A stretch of DNA of 16,262 bases from an uncultured Eubacteriales bacterium. Lineage in GTDB: Bacteria > Bacillota > Clostridia > Oscillospirales > Oscillospiraceae. The stretch is from contig UQGJ01000064.1 in the NCBI GenBank assembly GCA_900540545.1, positions 1-16,262 of the forward strand. The letters are read 5' to 3'. Positions 1-6,556 of this stretch are shown here, piece after piece (position 1 is the stretch's first letter; each line of letters starts with the position of its first letter). The notes beneath the pieces are model-generated. The model was given only the letters and a program-made list of their open reading frames with translations, made no database searches and was not told the origin of the DNA. Both the position numbers and the translations under genes were made by a program.

Positions 1-40
1 GTTCCCTTTCTGAAACCAGAAAGGGAACCCGCCGGAGGCG
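1..40 (-). repeat. Hairpin repeat, family A (copy 1, cut by window edge)
   Basis: On the minus strand this reads GCCTCCGGCGG followed by a hairpin with 12 bp arms (GTTCCCTTTCTG and its complement, positions 1-12 and 17-28) around a 4-base loop. The same arrangement occurs at 3849-3898, 4413-4464 and 16209-16258. The arm sequence differs between copies but pairing is kept. The distal part of the unit (GGAAAGAA) is beyond the window start. Confidence 0.75.
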
Positions 41-61
41 CCCCCGGCAGGGCCCCCTGAC

Positions 62-98
62 AAAAAACTGCCCCCGGCTTACGCCGAAGGCAGTTTTT
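62..98 (-). terminator. Rho-independent terminator of the xdhABC operon
   Basis: AAAACTGCC and GGCAGTTTT form the outer stem, a 2x2 internal mismatch follows, and CGGC/GCCG around TTAC forms the inner stem. A-tracts and T-tracts on both sides allow termination in either direction. It starts two bases after the xdhC stop codon on the minus strand, so it most likely ends the leftward molybdenum hydroxylase operon. Confidence 0.85.
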
Positions 99-99
99 A

Positions 100-585
100 T
101 TATTTCCCCATAAATCCCCCGCAGACGTTGACCGCCCGCTCCACGGCGTTGAGGATGTTCTGATACCCGGTACAGCGGCACAGGTGCCCGGAGATGAGCT
201 TCCGCAGCTCCTCCCTGGTGTACCGCTTCCCGGACCCCACGATCTCCACGGCGGACATGATGATGCCGGGGGTGCAGAAGCCGCACTGGACGGCGGCCTC
301 CTCCACGAAGGCCCTCTGGATTTCTGACAACTCTCCGTTATCATCCTGGAGTCCTTCTACGGTGAGTATCCGTTTTCCCTCACACCAGGCGGTGAGGTAG
401 ATGCAGGAGTCGATGGCCTCCCCGTCCACCAGGACGGTGCAGGCCCCGCACTCCCCCACCTCGCAGCCCCGCTTCACGCTGGTGAGGCCCAGCCGGTCCC
501 GAAGGGTATCCAGCAGGGATTCCCTGGGGTCGTACCCCACCTCCACGCTCTTGCCGTTGACGGTGGCGTGCAAAATCTCCATCAT
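100..585 (-). CDS. xdhC: Xanthine dehydrogenase-family 2Fe-2S subunit
   Basis: This 161-residue protein has the length and layout of XdhC-type iron-sulfur subunits, which pass electrons from the molybdenum centre to FAD. The plant-type ferredoxin cluster ligands are visible as C41, C46, C49 and C61 (CEVGECGAC), and the second [2Fe-2S] cluster ligands as C101, C104, C136 and C138 (QCGFC and CRC). The ATG at 585 is chosen because it overlaps the xdhB stop as ATGA, with a purine-rich AAAGGGGG upstream; a second ATG follows at once at 582. It is the last gene of the xdhA-xdhB-xdhC operon. The open frame continues far upstream through xdhB, but that is a high-GC shadow. The substrate cannot be read from this subunit. 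Confidence 0.95.
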   Translation of the reverse strand: MMEILHATVNGKSVEVGYDPRESLLDTLRDRLGLTSVKRGCEVGECGACTVLVDGEAIDSCIYLTAWCEGKRILTVEGLQDDNGELSEIQRAFVEEAAVQCGFCTPGIIMSAVEIVGSGKRYTREELRKLISGHLCRCTGYQNILNAVERAVNVCGGFMGK

Positions 586-1463
586 AGCTGTGCGCCCCCT
601 TTCCGCGCCGCCTCGGCCAACGCCCGGCCGGACAGCTCCTCCACCAGTTGGAGCCGGAACTCCTTGGACGCCCGCCAACTGGTCCGGGGATTCACGTCGG
701 CCAGGGCCAGCCCACCGATGCGCTCCACGGCCTGCCCCACGCCCAGCCCCTTCACCGCCGCCTCGGCGGAATAGGCCCGGGAGGGCACGGGGGCGGCCAC
801 GCCGAAGGCCAGGTGGACCTCCTCGCAGATCCGCCGGTCCGCCGACAGCTTCACCAGGCAGCTCACCCCCAGGGTGGCGATGTCCATGGCGTTGCGCTGG
901 GCGTACTTGATGTAGTGGCCGCTCCACCCCTCGTAGTGGCTCCTGGGGATGACGATGCGGCACAGCAGCTCGGCGGGGCCCAGGTCCACCTTGCCCACGC
1001 CCTTGTACCACTCCGAAATGGGGACCACCCGCCAGCCCTCCGGCCCCTTGACGTGCATCTCGGCGTCCAGGGCCACCAGGGTGGAGGCGGTGTCGGCGGA
1101 GGTGACGCCGTTGCAGACGTTGCCGCCGATGGTGCCCACCGCCCGGAGCTGGGGTCCGCCCGCCATGTCGGCGGCCTCTCCCAGCACGGGGATGTGGGCG
1201 CGGATGATGTCGCTGAAGGTGACCCCCCGGAAGGTGGTCAGGGGTCCAATGTGGATGTCCCCGTTCTCTGCCAGGGTCACGCCCTCCAGCTCGTCTTTCA
1301 GCCCGTGGATGGACACCAGCCGGCACCCGGCCAGCTTGCCCTCCCGGATTTTGATGAGTACGTCGGACCCTCCGGCGATGACCACCGCGCCGGGGTCGGC
1401 CTGCAGGTGGGCGATGGCGTCGTCCACGCTGACGGCCTGATAGAGCGATGTGATGTCATACAT
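582..1463 (-). CDS. xdhB: Xanthine dehydrogenase-family FAD-binding subunit
   Basis: This 293-residue protein is close to the usual length of XdhB. FAD-binding motifs of the CO-dehydrogenase flavoprotein/XdhB family are visible: VIAGGSDVLIKI near residues 28-39 and TIGGNVCNG near residue 110. Family knowledge: this subunit takes electrons from the 2Fe-2S subunit and delivers them to NAD+ or another acceptor. The ATG at 1463 begins three bases after the xdhA stop with GGAGG upstream, so the genes are translationally close-coupled. The 3' end overlaps xdhC by four bases. Subunit order Mo-FAD-FeS matches the E. coli xdhABC arrangement. Confidence 0.95.
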   Translation of the reverse strand: MYDITSLYQAVSVDDAIAHLQADPGAVVIAGGSDVLIKIREGKLAGCRLVSIHGLKDELEGVTLAENGDIHIGPLTTFRGVTFSDIIRAHIPVLGEAADMAGGPQLRAVGTIGGNVCNGVTSADTASTLVALDAEMHVKGPEGWRVVPISEWYKGVGKVDLGPAELLCRIVIPRSHYEGWSGHYIKYAQRNAMDIATLGVSCLVKLSADRRICEEVHLAFGVAAPVPSRAYSAEAAVKGLGVGQAVERIGGLALADVNPRTSWRASKEFRLQLVEELSGRALAEAARKGGAQL

Positions 1464-1466
1464 GGT

Positions 1467-3788
1467 TCACGCCTCCCCCTTTCTGTCGAGCAGCCCCGCC
1501 TCCGTGAACGCCTCCACCATCCGCTGGGGATTCATGGGCAGCCGGTGGATAGCCACGCCGGTGGCGTGGAGGACGGCGTTGCGCACCGCCCCGGCCACGG
1601 GGATGGCGGGAGGCTCGCCCAGGGCCTTGTTGCCGAAGGGCCCGGAGGGGTCGTCGGTCTCCACGAATAGGGCCGTCAGCTCCGGGTGGTCCATGGCGGT
1701 GGGCAGCTTGTAATCCAGCAGGTTGCCGTTGAGCAGCCGCCCCTTGTCGTCGTACTTCATCTCCTCGCTCAGCGCGTACCCCAGCCCCATGCTCATGCCG
1801 CCGTGGACCTGGGCCTCGGCCAGGGCCGGGTTGATGAGCTTGCCGGAGTCGTGGACGTTGACGATGTTCAGCACCTTCACCTTGCCCAGGGGAATGTCCA
1901 CCTCCACCTCGCAGAAGCAGGCGCCGAAGGCGAATGTGTTGTTCTTGCACTGGACCGTGGCCTCGGCGGTGATGTGGACGCTGTGGCTCAGGGAGTAGAA
2001 GGCTTCGGTGGCCAGGGCCTCCAGCCCCACCACCCCGTCGCCGCTCCCCTTCTCCACCACGTCCCGGCCCCGGATGTCCAGGTTCCCGGCGTCCAGGTTG
2101 GTGAGCTCGGCGGCGTAGTCCAGGACCTTGGCCCGGAACTCCTCCCCCGCCTTCTTGATGGCTTTGCCGGTGACGTAGGTCTGCCGGGAGGCATAGGCCC
2201 CGGTGTCGAAGGGGGCCACGTCGGTGTCCTGGAAGGAGACGATATGCACGTCCTCCGTGGGGATGCCGATGGCCTGGGCGGCCATCTGGGAGAACACCGT
2301 GTCGCCGCCCTGGCCGATTTCCGTGGCCCCCAGGTGGAGCTGGACGGTGCCGTCCTGGTTCAGGACGATGCGGGCCGAGGAGGTCTCCAGCGAGATGGGC
2401 CACACGCCGGTCTTGTAGGAAAAGACCGCCATGCCCACCCCCCGGCGGACGGGGCCGGTCTGGTTCTTGTACTTCTCCCGCAGCTCATCCCAGTGGAGGA
2501 AGGCGCGGCCCTTCTCGATGCACTCCTTCAGTCCCGTGGAGTAGCAGGTGATGCCGTTGGTGGGGTCCACGAAGCCCAGGGGCATGATGTTTTTCAGCCG
2601 GAACTCCAGGGGGTCCCAGCCCATTTCCCGGGCAATATCGTCCATGAAGCTCTCGGCGGCGAAGTTGGCCTGGGGGATGCCATAGCCCCGCATGGCCCCG
2701 GTTGCCCCCAGGTTGGTGTACACGGTGTACGCCTCGCTGCGGTGGGCCAGCGCGTCGGGGTAGAGCTGGCGGAAGCCGGTGACGGCGTTGGCCACGATGG
2801 CGTGGCCGTGGGAGGCGTAGCCCCCCTGGTTGGACACGGCCCGGCAGGACCGGGCCATCAGGCGCATGTCCGGCCCCACCGCCGCCTTCACGTCGAAGTG
2901 GATAGGGTGGCGGGAGCGGGTGTTCTGAAAGGTCTCCTCCCGGCTCACCTCCAGCTTGACCAGCCGCCCCCCCAGCTGGGTGGTGATCCAGGCGTTCAGC
3001 GGCTCGTACAGCACCTCCTGCTTGTTGCCAAAGCCGCCGCCGATGTAGGGCTTGATGACCCGCACCTTGCCCCAGCCGATGCCCAGCGCCTGGCCGATGA
3101 CCCGGCGGACGATGTGGGGAATCTGGGTGGAGGACACCACCACGATGCGCCCCGCCTCCATGTAGGCGTAGGACACCGGGTTCTCAATGTGGCAGTGCTG
3201 GACGGCCTGGGTGTCGAAGTGGTCCTCAAACACCCGGTAATCCGGGTTTTCAAAGACCTCGTCCACGCCCTTCACCTCGGCCCCCGGCGTGACCACATTG
3301 AACACGGTGTGCTTCAAAATGTTGTCCGGGTACTCCTCGTGGATGGGCACGGCCCCCTGGGCCATGGCCTGCTCCGGGGTGACGCAGACGGGGTACTCCT
3401 CGTATTCCACCTTCACCGTCTTCACCGCCCGCTGGGCGGCAATCTCGTCGGTAGCCACCACCACGGCGATGTCCTCGCCGTAGATGCGCACCCGGGTGGC
3501 CAGCAGCTTCCGGTCGGACACGTCCTGGTGGGCAGCCTCCACGCTCCAGGGGTGGCCGGGGGTGGGGAACTGGATGTCCGGCGCGTCGAAGCAGGTGAGG
3601 ACCTTCACCACGCCGGGGATGGCCTCGGCCTCGGACGTGTCGATGGACTTCACCACGCCGTTGGCGATGGTGCTGTGGACGATCTTGGCCACCAGGGCGT
3701 TGCGGGCGCACAGGTCGTCGGTGTACTTGGCCCGCCCGGTCACCTTGTCAAAGGCGTCCACGCGGGTGAGATTTCTGCCAACTTCCAC
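1467..3788 (-). CDS. xdhA: Xanthine dehydrogenase-family molybdenum-binding subunit
   Basis: The protein (about 773 residues) has the full molybdopterin-binding subunit architecture of the xanthine dehydrogenase/aldehyde oxidase family. Visible motifs are GGGFGNKQ (about 250-257), GAMRGYGIPQ with the Arg equivalent to the substrate-contacting Arg of bovine XDH (about 367), GAYASRQTYV, and the C-terminal GEPP whose Glu (about 725) is the family's catalytic base. The glutamate that follows GGGFGGK in bovine XDH (Glu802) is Gln here, so substrate choice (xanthine, hypoxanthine, another purine or N-heterocycle) is uncertain. The start is set at GTG 3788 because AAGGAGG lies eight bases upstream; an in-frame GTG at 3797 abuts that Shine-Dalgarno and is unlikely. 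It heads the leftward operon and has its own promoter. Holoenzyme is expected in the cytoplasm with a molybdopterin-cytosine-type cofactor, consistent with the mocA-like gene at 11343. Confidence 0.93.
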   Translation of the reverse strand: MEVGRNLTRVDAFDKVTGRAKYTDDLCARNALVAKIVHSTIANGVVKSIDTSEAEAIPGVVKVLTCFDAPDIQFPTPGHPWSVEAAHQDVSDRKLLATRVRIYGEDIAVVVATDEIAAQRAVKTVKVEYEEYPVCVTPEQAMAQGAVPIHEEYPDNILKHTVFNVVTPGAEVKGVDEVFENPDYRVFEDHFDTQAVQHCHIENPVSYAYMEAGRIVVVSSTQIPHIVRRVIGQALGIGWGKVRVIKPYIGGGFGNKQEVLYEPLNAWITTQLGGRLVKLEVSREETFQNTRSRHPIHFDVKAAVGPDMRLMARSCRAVSNQGGYASHGHAIVANAVTGFRQLYPDALAHRSEAYTVYTNLGATGAMRGYGIPQANFAAESFMDDIAREMGWDPLEFRLKNIMPLGFVDPTNGITCYSTGLKECIEKGRAFLHWDELREKYKNQTGPVRRGVGMAVFSYKTGVWPISLETSSARIVLNQDGTVQLHLGATEIGQGGDTVFSQMAAQAIGIPTEDVHIVSFQDTDVAPFDTGAYASRQTYVTGKAIKKAGEEFRAKVLDYAAELTNLDAGNLDIRGRDVVEKGSGDGVVGLEALATEAFYSLSHSVHITAEATVQCKNNTFAFGACFCEVEVDIPLGKVKVLNIVNVHDSGKLINPALAEAQVHGGMSMGLGYALSEEMKYDDKGRLLNGNLLDYKLPTAMDHPELTALFVETDDPSGPFGNKALGEPPAIPVAGAVRNAVLHATGVAIHRLPMNPQRMVEAFTEAGLLDRKGEA

Positions 3789-3812
3789 AAAACACACCTC
3801 CTTGTTGGGAGT

Positions 3813-3841
3813 ATTATACTACGGATTTGCACAATTGAAAA
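3813..3841 (-). promoter_or_regulatory. Promoter of the xdhABC operon
   Basis: On the minus strand a perfect TATAAT (3818-3813) is preceded at 17 bp by TTTTCA (3841-3836). Transcription would begin near 3806, very close to the xdhA Shine-Dalgarno, giving a very short leader. A hairpin repeat sits just upstream (3849-3898). Confidence 0.7.
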
Positions 3842-3848
3842 GAGGCGC

Positions 3849-3898
3849 TGCCTCCGGCGGGTCCCCTTTCTTCTCGAAGAAAGGGGACGGAAAGAAGG
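3849..3898 (+). repeat. Hairpin repeat, family A (copy 2)
   Basis: The 50 bp unit runs TGCCTCCGGCGG, then a 28 bp near-perfect palindrome (arms GTCCCCTTTCTTC and its complement, two central bases), then GGAAAGAAGG. It is identical over all 50 bp to 16209-16258. It lies directly upstream of the xdhA promoter. Confidence 0.9.
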
Positions 3899-4094
3899 TA
3901 AGGGGATACGTCCGGGCGGCGGTACGGTTCTCGGAGGATGGCAAGACTTGAGGGCTGTTGCAGCTCGTATCGGTCTGGCACTTGAACAACTCCGGCTGCC
4001 GCCCCTCGGTATATAACCTGGCAAAACCTGATAGTAGTTGCGTTTTACTCGGTGCAAACAAGCCGCCACAAGTCTCTGCGCCCCAGCGCCCCTC
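3899..4094. other. Non-coding spacer, no recognisable gene
   Basis: The stretch between the xdhA promoter region and the ATTGCGAG repeat has no supported gene. Open frames cross it on both strands (minus-strand start at 4100, plus-strand start at 3958) but none has a Shine-Dalgarno or a recognisable family, and its base composition is less GC-rich than the flanking genes. It may be debris of a mobile or repeat element. Confidence 0.4.
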
Positions 4095-4134
4095 TGTCAT
4101 TGCGAGTCAGTTCGCAAACTGGCGCGGCAATCCG
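4095..4134 (+). repeat. ATTGCGAG hairpin repeat (copy 1)
   Basis: This 40 bp repeat matches 11357-11396 at 37 of 40 positions. The core CAGTT-CGCA-AACTG forms a hairpin, and ATTGC/GCAAT form outer ends. Relative to the other copy, the arm change T/A for C/G is compensatory. Repeats of the form CATTGCGAG...GCAATCC are familiar as dispersed intergenic elements in bacterial genomes. Confidence 0.85.
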
Positions 4135-4202
4135 CATCCCCCGTCCCTAAAACTGTGGGGCGGGACGACCACGGCCCGCCAACGCACAAGCTCGCCCCGT
4201 AG

Positions 4203-4321
4203 GGGCGGCCCTTGCGGCCGCCCGGCCGTTACGCCCCAGCCTTGCCGGGCATCGCCATACCAGGCGCACCGCGCCAGCGCATACGGGGTGAACAATTGCG
4301 TCGTAGACCGTAACGGCCGGG
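4203..4321. repeat. Inverted-repeat element with 13 bp ends plus adjacent hairpin
   Basis: CCCGGCCGTTACG at 4221-4233 is perfectly inverted at 4309-4321 with a 75 bp interior. A second hairpin, GGGCGGCC (4203-4210) with GGCCGCCC (4216-4223), abuts its left end. No protein can be supported in it. It looks like a miniature non-autonomous element or a structured intergenic repeat within the gap between ygeW and xdhA. Confidence 0.55.
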
Positions 4322-4412
4322 GCAGGTGCTTAAGGGCAGACTTGTCACCTCTAGCCGGTCTCAACCTCCACGCCCCGTTGGCGCCGCCCCAGGTCCAAGG
4401 CCAAAGCCCTGG

Positions 4413-4464
4413 TTTTCTTTCCGTCCTCTTTCTCAAATGAGAAAGAGGACCCCCGCCGGAGGCG
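4413..4464 (-). repeat. Hairpin repeat, family A (copy 3), just after ygeW
   Basis: On the minus strand GCCTCCGGCGG follows the ygeW stop almost directly, then a palindrome with arms GTCCTCTTTCTCA (4435-4423 region) and its complement (4438-4450), then GGAAAGAAAA. It belongs to the same family as 3849-3898 but with several paired arm substitutions. It has no T-tract, so it is not a standard terminator, though it may protect the 3' end of the ygeW transcript. Confidence 0.85.
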
Positions 4465-4465
4465 A

Positions 4466-5659
4466 TTACCGCTTCTTCCGCATCCTCCCCCGCTTCTCCA
4501 GCTCCCGCAGCATCTCCACGGGCTTCTCGCACTGGGCCAGGAAAATCATGGCGGCGATGATGTAGGGCTTGTAGGACGCCTCCTTGTACAGCGGTGCCCG
4601 GTAGCGGTCGAACACGCTCCCGGCCACCTCGCCGTGCTCGCAGGACACCCCGGAGATGTCGGCGGGCAGACAGTGGAGGTACAGCCCCTGCCCGTTCCGG
4701 GTGGCGGCCATCCGGGCCTCGGTACACTCCCAGTCCATGTGCTGGGCGTTTTGGGCCAGCAACTCCCGCTCCAGCGCCTTGATACCCTCGCTGTCCCCGG
4801 CGGCGTACAGGTCCGTCCGCTTCTCCATGGCGGCGAAGGGCGCCCAGCTCTTGGGGTAGACGATGTCCGCCCCGGCGAAGGCCTCGTCCATGCTGTTGGT
4901 CCGCCGGTAGGACCCGCCGGACCGCCGGGCGTTGGCGGCGGCCACTTCCTCCACCTCGGGCATGACCTCGTAGCCCTCCGGGTGGGCCAGCACCACCTCC
5001 ATGCCGAACCGGGTCATCAGCCCGATGACCCCCTGGGGCACGCTGAGGGGCTTGCCGTAGCTGGGGGAGTAGGCCCAGGTCATGGCGACTTTCTTGCCCC
5101 GCAGATTCTCCACCCCGCCGAAGTGGTGGATCAGGTGGAGGGTGTCGGCCATCACCTGGGTGGGGTGGTCGATGTCGCACTGCAGGTTCACCAGGGTGGG
5201 CCGCTGCTCCAGCACCCCGTCCTTGTAGCCCTCGGCCACCGCGTCGGCCACCTGCTGCATATAGGTGTGGCCCTTGCCGATGTACATGTCGTCCCGGATG
5301 CCGATGACGTCGGCCATGAAGCTAATCATGTTGGCCGTCTCCCGGACGGTCTCGCCGTGGGCGATCTGGCTCTTGCCCTCGTCCAGGTCCTGGACCTCCA
5401 GCCCCAGCAGGTTGCAGGCAGAGGCGAAGGAGAACCGGGTCCGGGTGGAGTTGTCCCGGAAGAGGCTGATGCCCAGCCCGGAGTCAAAAATCTTGGTGGA
5501 CAGGTTCCGCTCCCGCAGGTCCCGCAGGGCGTCGGCCACGGCAAAGACCCCGGCGATCTCCTGGTCGGTCTTGTCCCAGGTGAGGAAAAAGTCGTTTTGA
5601 TACAGCTTGCTCAGGTCCAGCGTCCCCAGTTCCTTCAAAATCTCGTTGAATTGACCCAT
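4466..5659 (-). CDS. ygeW: YgeW-family knotted carbamoyltransferase
   Basis: This 397-residue protein matches the length of E. coli YgeW (about 396) and belongs to the aspartate/ornithine carbamoyltransferase superfamily. The carbamoyl-phosphate loop STRTR is at 71-75, DHPTQ at 164-168, and HCLP at 329-332, followed by DISGVSCEHGEV, which I recognise as typical of YgeW rather than of ArgF or PyrB. Family knowledge: YgeW-type enzymes occur in purine/uric-acid and selenium-linked hydroxylase clusters and are thought to act on a ureido or carbamoyl compound; the exact substrate is unsettled. The ATG at 5659 is chosen because AAAGGGG lies about eight bases upstream and the N-terminus then matches the family; an upstream in-frame extension to 5731 would run through the promoter. 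It is transcribed divergently from the regulator at 5845. Confidence 0.93.
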   Translation of the reverse strand: MGQFNEILKELGTLDLSKLYQNDFFLTWDKTDQEIAGVFAVADALRDLRERNLSTKIFDSGLGISLFRDNSTRTRFSFASACNLLGLEVQDLDEGKSQIAHGETVRETANMISFMADVIGIRDDMYIGKGHTYMQQVADAVAEGYKDGVLEQRPTLVNLQCDIDHPTQVMADTLHLIHHFGGVENLRGKKVAMTWAYSPSYGKPLSVPQGVIGLMTRFGMEVVLAHPEGYEVMPEVEEVAAANARRSGGSYRRTNSMDEAFAGADIVYPKSWAPFAAMEKRTDLYAAGDSEGIKALERELLAQNAQHMDWECTEARMAATRNGQGLYLHCLPADISGVSCEHGEVAGSVFDRYRAPLYKEASYKPYIIAAMIFLAQCEKPVEMLRELEKRGRMRKKR

Positions 5660-5696
5660 ATGAAAAGCCCCTTTCTGTTTCTTCGGATGTGGTTCC

Positions 5697-5724
5697 ATCA
5701 TAGCACATTGACCCTCCCTGTCAA
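5697..5724 (-). promoter_or_regulatory. Promoter of ygeW
   Basis: On the minus strand a perfect TTGACA (5724-5719) stands 16 bp before TATGAT (5702-5697). The -10 is extended (TGCTATGAT). The transcript would begin near 5690, giving a leader of about 30 bases. The -35 lies inside a palindrome (5706-5726). Confidence 0.85.
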
Positions 5725-5726
5725 TG
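5706..5726. promoter_or_regulatory. Candidate operator in the ygeW promoter
   Basis: CATTGAC, a 7 bp spacer and GTCAATG form a perfect 21 bp dyad. It overlaps the -35 and most of the spacer of the ygeW promoter, where a bound dimer would block polymerase. The divergently encoded YheO-type regulator is the obvious candidate to bind it, but a -35-like TTGAC appearing twice by chance cannot be excluded. No second copy was noticed at the xdhA promoter. Confidence 0.5.
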
Positions 5727-5786
5727 AACAAACTCGGAACAAATTCAAAAAACTTTCAGGGTGGCTAAAACTTTGTGCTTTTCTCC

Positions 5787-5814
5787 TTGATTTCCCACCC
5801 CCGTGTGATATGAT
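5787..5814 (+). promoter_or_regulatory. Promoter of the regulator-led rightward operon
   Basis: TTGATT (5787-5792) is followed after 16 bp by TATGAT (5809-5814), and transcription would start near 5821. The gene's AAGGAGG follows within about ten bases of that start. It is back-to-back with the ygeW promoter, about 60 bp between the two -35 elements. Confidence 0.75.
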
Positions 5815-5844
5815 GGAGATACCAACCCCAAGGAGGCCCTCCCC

Positions 5845-6477
5845 ATGACTGAAGAACGCCTGACCCTGCTCAAACAGATGGCCCGGGGCATCGCCGCCCA
5901 GTTCGGCCCGTCCTGCGAGGTGGTCATCCACGACCTCACGGGCGACCTGGAGCACACCGTGGTCCACATCGAAAACGGCCAGGTCTCCGGCCGCAAACTC
6001 TCCGACGGCCCCTCCCACGTGGTCCTGGACCTGCTGAAGGAGGACGCCCCGCCCGCCGAGGACCACCTGGCCTACCTCACCCGCACCCCCGCCGGGCGGA
6101 TTTTGAAGTCCTCCTCCCTCTACATCCCCGGCCCCGACGGCAGGCCGGAGGCCGTCTTTGCCATCAACTACGACATCTCCGCCCTGCTCACGGTGGAGTC
6201 CGCCCTCCACGACCTCACCGCCTCCAAGGACGCCCCCGGCCGGGAGCCGGAGCGCATCACCACCAGCGTCACGGGCCTGCTGGATGAGCTGATCGAGGAG
6301 TCGGTGGCCCTGGTGGGTAAGCCGGTGGCCCTGATGGACCGGGACGACAAGCGCCGTGCCATCCGCTTCCTGAACGACAGCGGCGCCCTGCTCATCACCA
6401 AGTCCGGCGACAAGATCGCGCATTATTTCGGGATCTCCAAGTATACCCTGTATAGCTATCTGGATTCAGATAAGTAG
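5845..6477 (+). CDS. YheO/PAS-like transcriptional regulator
   Basis: The 210-residue protein has the two-part layout of YheO-type regulators: an N-terminal PAS-like sensing region (about 1-120; CEVVIHDLTG is the hallmark start, followed by SSSLYIPGPDGRPEAVFAINYD) and a C-terminal helix-turn-helix (about 155-208, ending in IAHYFGISKYTLYSYL). No response-regulator receiver or kinase is present, so a small-molecule signal is likely. The ATG at 5845 has AAGGAGG about eight bases upstream. It is divergent from ygeW and precedes the two PLP enzyme genes with no terminator between, so it is the likely local regulator of the catabolic block. The ligand is unknown; a purine-derived intermediate is a reasonable guess from context only. 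Confidence 0.88.
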   Translation: MTEERLTLLKQMARGIAAQFGPSCEVVIHDLTGDLEHTVVHIENGQVSGRKLSDGPSHVVLDLLKEDAPPAEDHLAYLTRTPAGRILKSSSLYIPGPDGRPEAVFAINYDISALLTVESALHDLTASKDAPGREPERITTSVTGLLDELIEESVALVGKPVALMDRDDKRRAIRFLNDSGALLITKSGDKIAHYFGISKYTLYSYLDSDK

Positions 6478-6485
6478 CGTGGAGC

Positions 6486-6541
6486 GCCCCCCGTCCCGCC
6501 GCAGCGCCATTCTTCATTGCTCATTGTTCATTCTTCATTAT
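6486..6541 (+). repeat. ATTCTTCATT leader repeat (copy 1)
   Basis: A GC-rich part (GCCCCCCGTCCCGCCGCAG) followed by degenerate repeats of ATTCTTCATT sits directly before the Shine-Dalgarno of the PLP enzyme gene. A similar block occurs at 9898-9955 before hyuA. Both end within a few bases of AAAGGAGG. Confidence 0.7.
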
Positions 6542-6556
6542 AAAGGAGGTTTCCCC

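Noticed and set aside
1686..4016. Long open frame on the plus strand opposite xdhA (776 codons)
   Set aside because: It mirrors xdhA on the other strand, is rich in Gly, His, Leu and Val in a pattern typical of antisense frames in GC-rich DNA, and has no domain or Shine-Dalgarno.
3819..4440. Open frames in the ygeW-xdhA gap as hypothetical genes
   Set aside because: They translate repeats (for example VIASQFANWRGNP), lack ribosome sites and overlap structured elements.
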